A stretch of DNA of 10,661 nt from Basidiobolus heterosporus B8920 (Eukaryota; Basidiobolomycota; Basidiobolomycetes; Basidiobolales; Basidiobolaceae): assembly GCA_000697455.1 (NCBI GenBank), contig JNET01030811.1, forward strand, positions 1 through 10,661, read 5' to 3'. Of this stretch, positions 9,186 to 10,661 are shown piece after piece (the stretch's first letter is position 1; each line of letters starts with the position of its first letter). Under the pieces are notes generated by a model. It saw only the letters and a program-made list of their open reading frames with translations, was not told where the DNA came from and made no database searches. A program made the position numbers and the translations under genes.

Positions 9186-9257
9186 GGCTCAATGGTCTAG
9201 TAGTATGATTCCTCGTTCGGGTCGAGGAGGTCCCGGGTTCAATTCCCGGTTGAGCCC
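9186..9257 (+). tRNA. tRNA-Pro (anticodon CGG)
   Basis: Reads CCG proline codons. The seven-pair acceptor stem GGCTCAA/TTGAGCC is perfect (9186-9192 with 9250-9256), followed by discriminator C at 9257. The anticodon stem CCTCG/CGAGG closes loop TTCGGGT, giving CGG. The T arm is CCGGG-TTCAATT-CCCGG. The segments TGGTCTAG and TATGATT around the D loop match eukaryotic tRNA-Pro. There is no intron and no encoded CCA. The A box is TGGTCTAGTAG (9193-9203) and the B box GGTTCAATTCC (9236-9246). One oddity: by alignment the D loop reads AGTAGTA where yeast has AGTGGTA, putting A at the nearly invariant G18. Confidence 0.97.
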
Positions 9258-9262
9258 TTCTC

Positions 9263-9267
9263 TTTTT
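9263..9267 (+). terminator. RNA polymerase III terminator of tRNA-Pro
   Basis: A run of five T starts 5 nt after the tRNA's 3' end, the normal position and length for Pol III termination. Confidence 0.85.
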
Positions 9268-10661
9268 CCCTCTACTCTTCTAGTTCTTTTGATCCATCTA
9301 CACTTCTGTCAGACACACTTCTTGACCATCTTACCTTCATCGACATTACCTACACCCACTTCTACACCTGCACTTTGACTCTTATTTTCCCCCATGATCC
9401 TCATTATTCTCGGTATTCCCTACTTGCCATGCATCGACTATATGTAATAACCACCAAGAAATAATCACATTCATCCAGAAATCACAACATCTCCCATCTC
9501 CCAGAGTCAATCGGTCGTCCGGTATATAGGGGCACAGAATGGAGTGTTGAAAGATTGGATCATGTGCACATGCCACGGTGATTAGGTATCTTACGGCCAA
9601 GTCACTGCCATGATAGCTACCAAGTAACTATCTAAGTGCCCTAGATGGTAAGTCAACAATTAGGAACCAACTACCAGTAACCATTCATTTGGTCTGTGGG
9701 AAATTGTGCCGAAGCGTTGACCATATCCCTTCTTCTTAACTCTTTGACTACACATAGACGTAATAAGCATTTAATTAACAGTGTCCTTGATACGGACTAA
9801 TGTAATAGCCTAACATGGCGTCACATGTGACTTAGCATTCTCGGCCATCAATTTTTTGATGTCATATAGCCCTGTTTTGGATATTACTCCCCCGAAGGCG
9901 CAAACGGAAGTTTAAAATCCATACTTCAATTCAGGGTTCCAACCTATAGATGCCTTTAAATTTAATTGATGTCCTTTCTATGTGGAACGTATCTTTTATT
10001 CTAGGGTTTTTTGGCCAAGTGGTAGTTCATAAATAGAAAGAACCATATCAAGTAATCCCCAAATAGAATGGATTCAGAGACTAGTAACCATCTCTAAAGG
10101 TTTTTATGATTATACCTAAACTCCTATCTCTATCAATTTTACTCTAGTCTGTAATTAGATATTATGTTGGGAGCTGAACCATTGTACACCAAGCTAGGTG
10201 TCTTCTTTTTCGATGTAGATAACTGCTTGTATCCGCCCTCGCTTGGAATCCTCGAATTGATGAGTACTAGGTTCGGCTTGTATCTTGCATATTAAAGTGG
10301 TTTGGCTTGTGACTAAATTTGAACCGTGAAATTCATTATCTCTTAGAATTCGAAAGTTTGTGAGAGACTTGGGGATTCCTAAAGAAGAAGTCGTTCCTTT
10401 ATGTAGCGCATATTCAAAGAAGTATGGCATGACGGTTCGTGGACTACTCAAATTCCATAGTAAGTAGTTAAGTGCACTTCCAGTTTTAACTAAAGACAGA
10501 AGGCTTAAGATGAATTTAACTGTTGGGGCACTTTAGATATTGATCCTATGGAATATGGTATAGTCAATTTCCTTCACTTATAACGAGGGGGATAGAAGTA
10601 TTTTAGGTTAACCCGGGACTTTTCAATAGACCAAAAAGTTGATGGAAGTTTGCCCTTGGAA
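9268..10661. other. Gene-free stretch downstream of tRNA-Pro
   Basis: I found no gene that I can support in these 1394 bases. The first 140 bp are strongly pyrimidine-rich and G-poor on the plus strand. A perfect 12-bp palindrome GTCACATGTGAC lies at 9820-9831. The longest minus frame (10194-10451, 85 codons) has a protein-like composition but no motif, no flanking exons that I can identify and a non-ATG first codon. No complete mobile element, CRISPR array or second RNA gene is visible. Confidence 0.5.

Noticed and set aside
9157-9378. Plus-strand frame running through the tRNA gene
   Set aside because: It overlaps tRNA-Pro, and its tail is low-complexity Ser/Pro/Leu/Thr from the pyrimidine-rich tract.
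9382-9600. 72-codon minus-strand frame
   Set aside because: No family motif, no linked exons, and length within chance for this composition.
9935-9944. B-box-like GGTTCCAACC
   Set aside because: Mismatches at conserved B-box positions, with no A box or cloverleaf upstream.
10012-10024. tRNA-like 5' segment TTGGCCAAGTGGT resembling an A box
   Set aside because: No B box or closing acceptor strand follows within about 100 nt.
10164-10185. TGTTGGGAGCTGAACC-type start resembling an LTR end
   Set aside because: No matching second copy, target-site duplication, or internal coding region is visible, so a retroelement call cannot be supported.

Overview
The window looks like nuclear DNA of a fungus, probably an early-diverging (non-Dikarya) lineage, though I cannot name the species. 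Three protein genes can be rebuilt with short, uniform spliceosomal introns of 55 to 75 nt, intergenic gaps are short, the DNA is moderately AT-rich, and there is a eukaryotic tRNA with internal A and B boxes. An HROB-type gene fits a lineage that kept the MCM8-MCM9 branch of recombination, which most Dikarya have lost; that placement is inference.

Layout. Positions 1-1990 (+) hold the HROB homologue, lacking only its extreme 5' end, with one intron. Positions 1991-2461 are a gap containing a minisatellite of 30-bp units from 2151 to about 2291 and a series of inverted CCAAT boxes. Positions 2462-3803 (+) hold a complete eight-exon TRM7/FTSJ1 tRNA 2'-O-methyltransferase gene. Positions 3804-4245 are a convergent 3' gap with poly(A) signals on both sides and a G-rich stretch. 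Positions 7776-4246 (-) hold a complete 14-exon gene for a 910-residue multi-KH RNA-binding protein. Positions 7777-9185 have no gene I can support. A tRNA-Pro(CGG) gene lies at 9186-9257 (+) with a Pol III terminator. Positions 9268-10661 have no gene I can support.

Working together: HROB acts in DNA repair, loading and stimulating the MCM8-MCM9 helicase. TRM7, the tRNA-Pro gene and the KH protein belong to RNA modification, decoding and mRNA control. Nothing indicates a functional cluster; this reads as an ordinary euchromatic stretch.

The most notable points are: (1) the KH gene is built from phase-0 exons that each carry about one KH-like module, with every module boundary at an intron and only one canonical GXXG loop; (2) it contains one GC-AG intron and one 33-nt frame-neutral microexon; (3) HROB has matching acidic leucine-rich motifs at both ends; (4) the minisatellite places CCAAT boxes every 30 bp upstream of TRM7; (5) the tRNA-Pro carries A where the nearly invariant G18 is expected. 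I see no clearly new biological system here.
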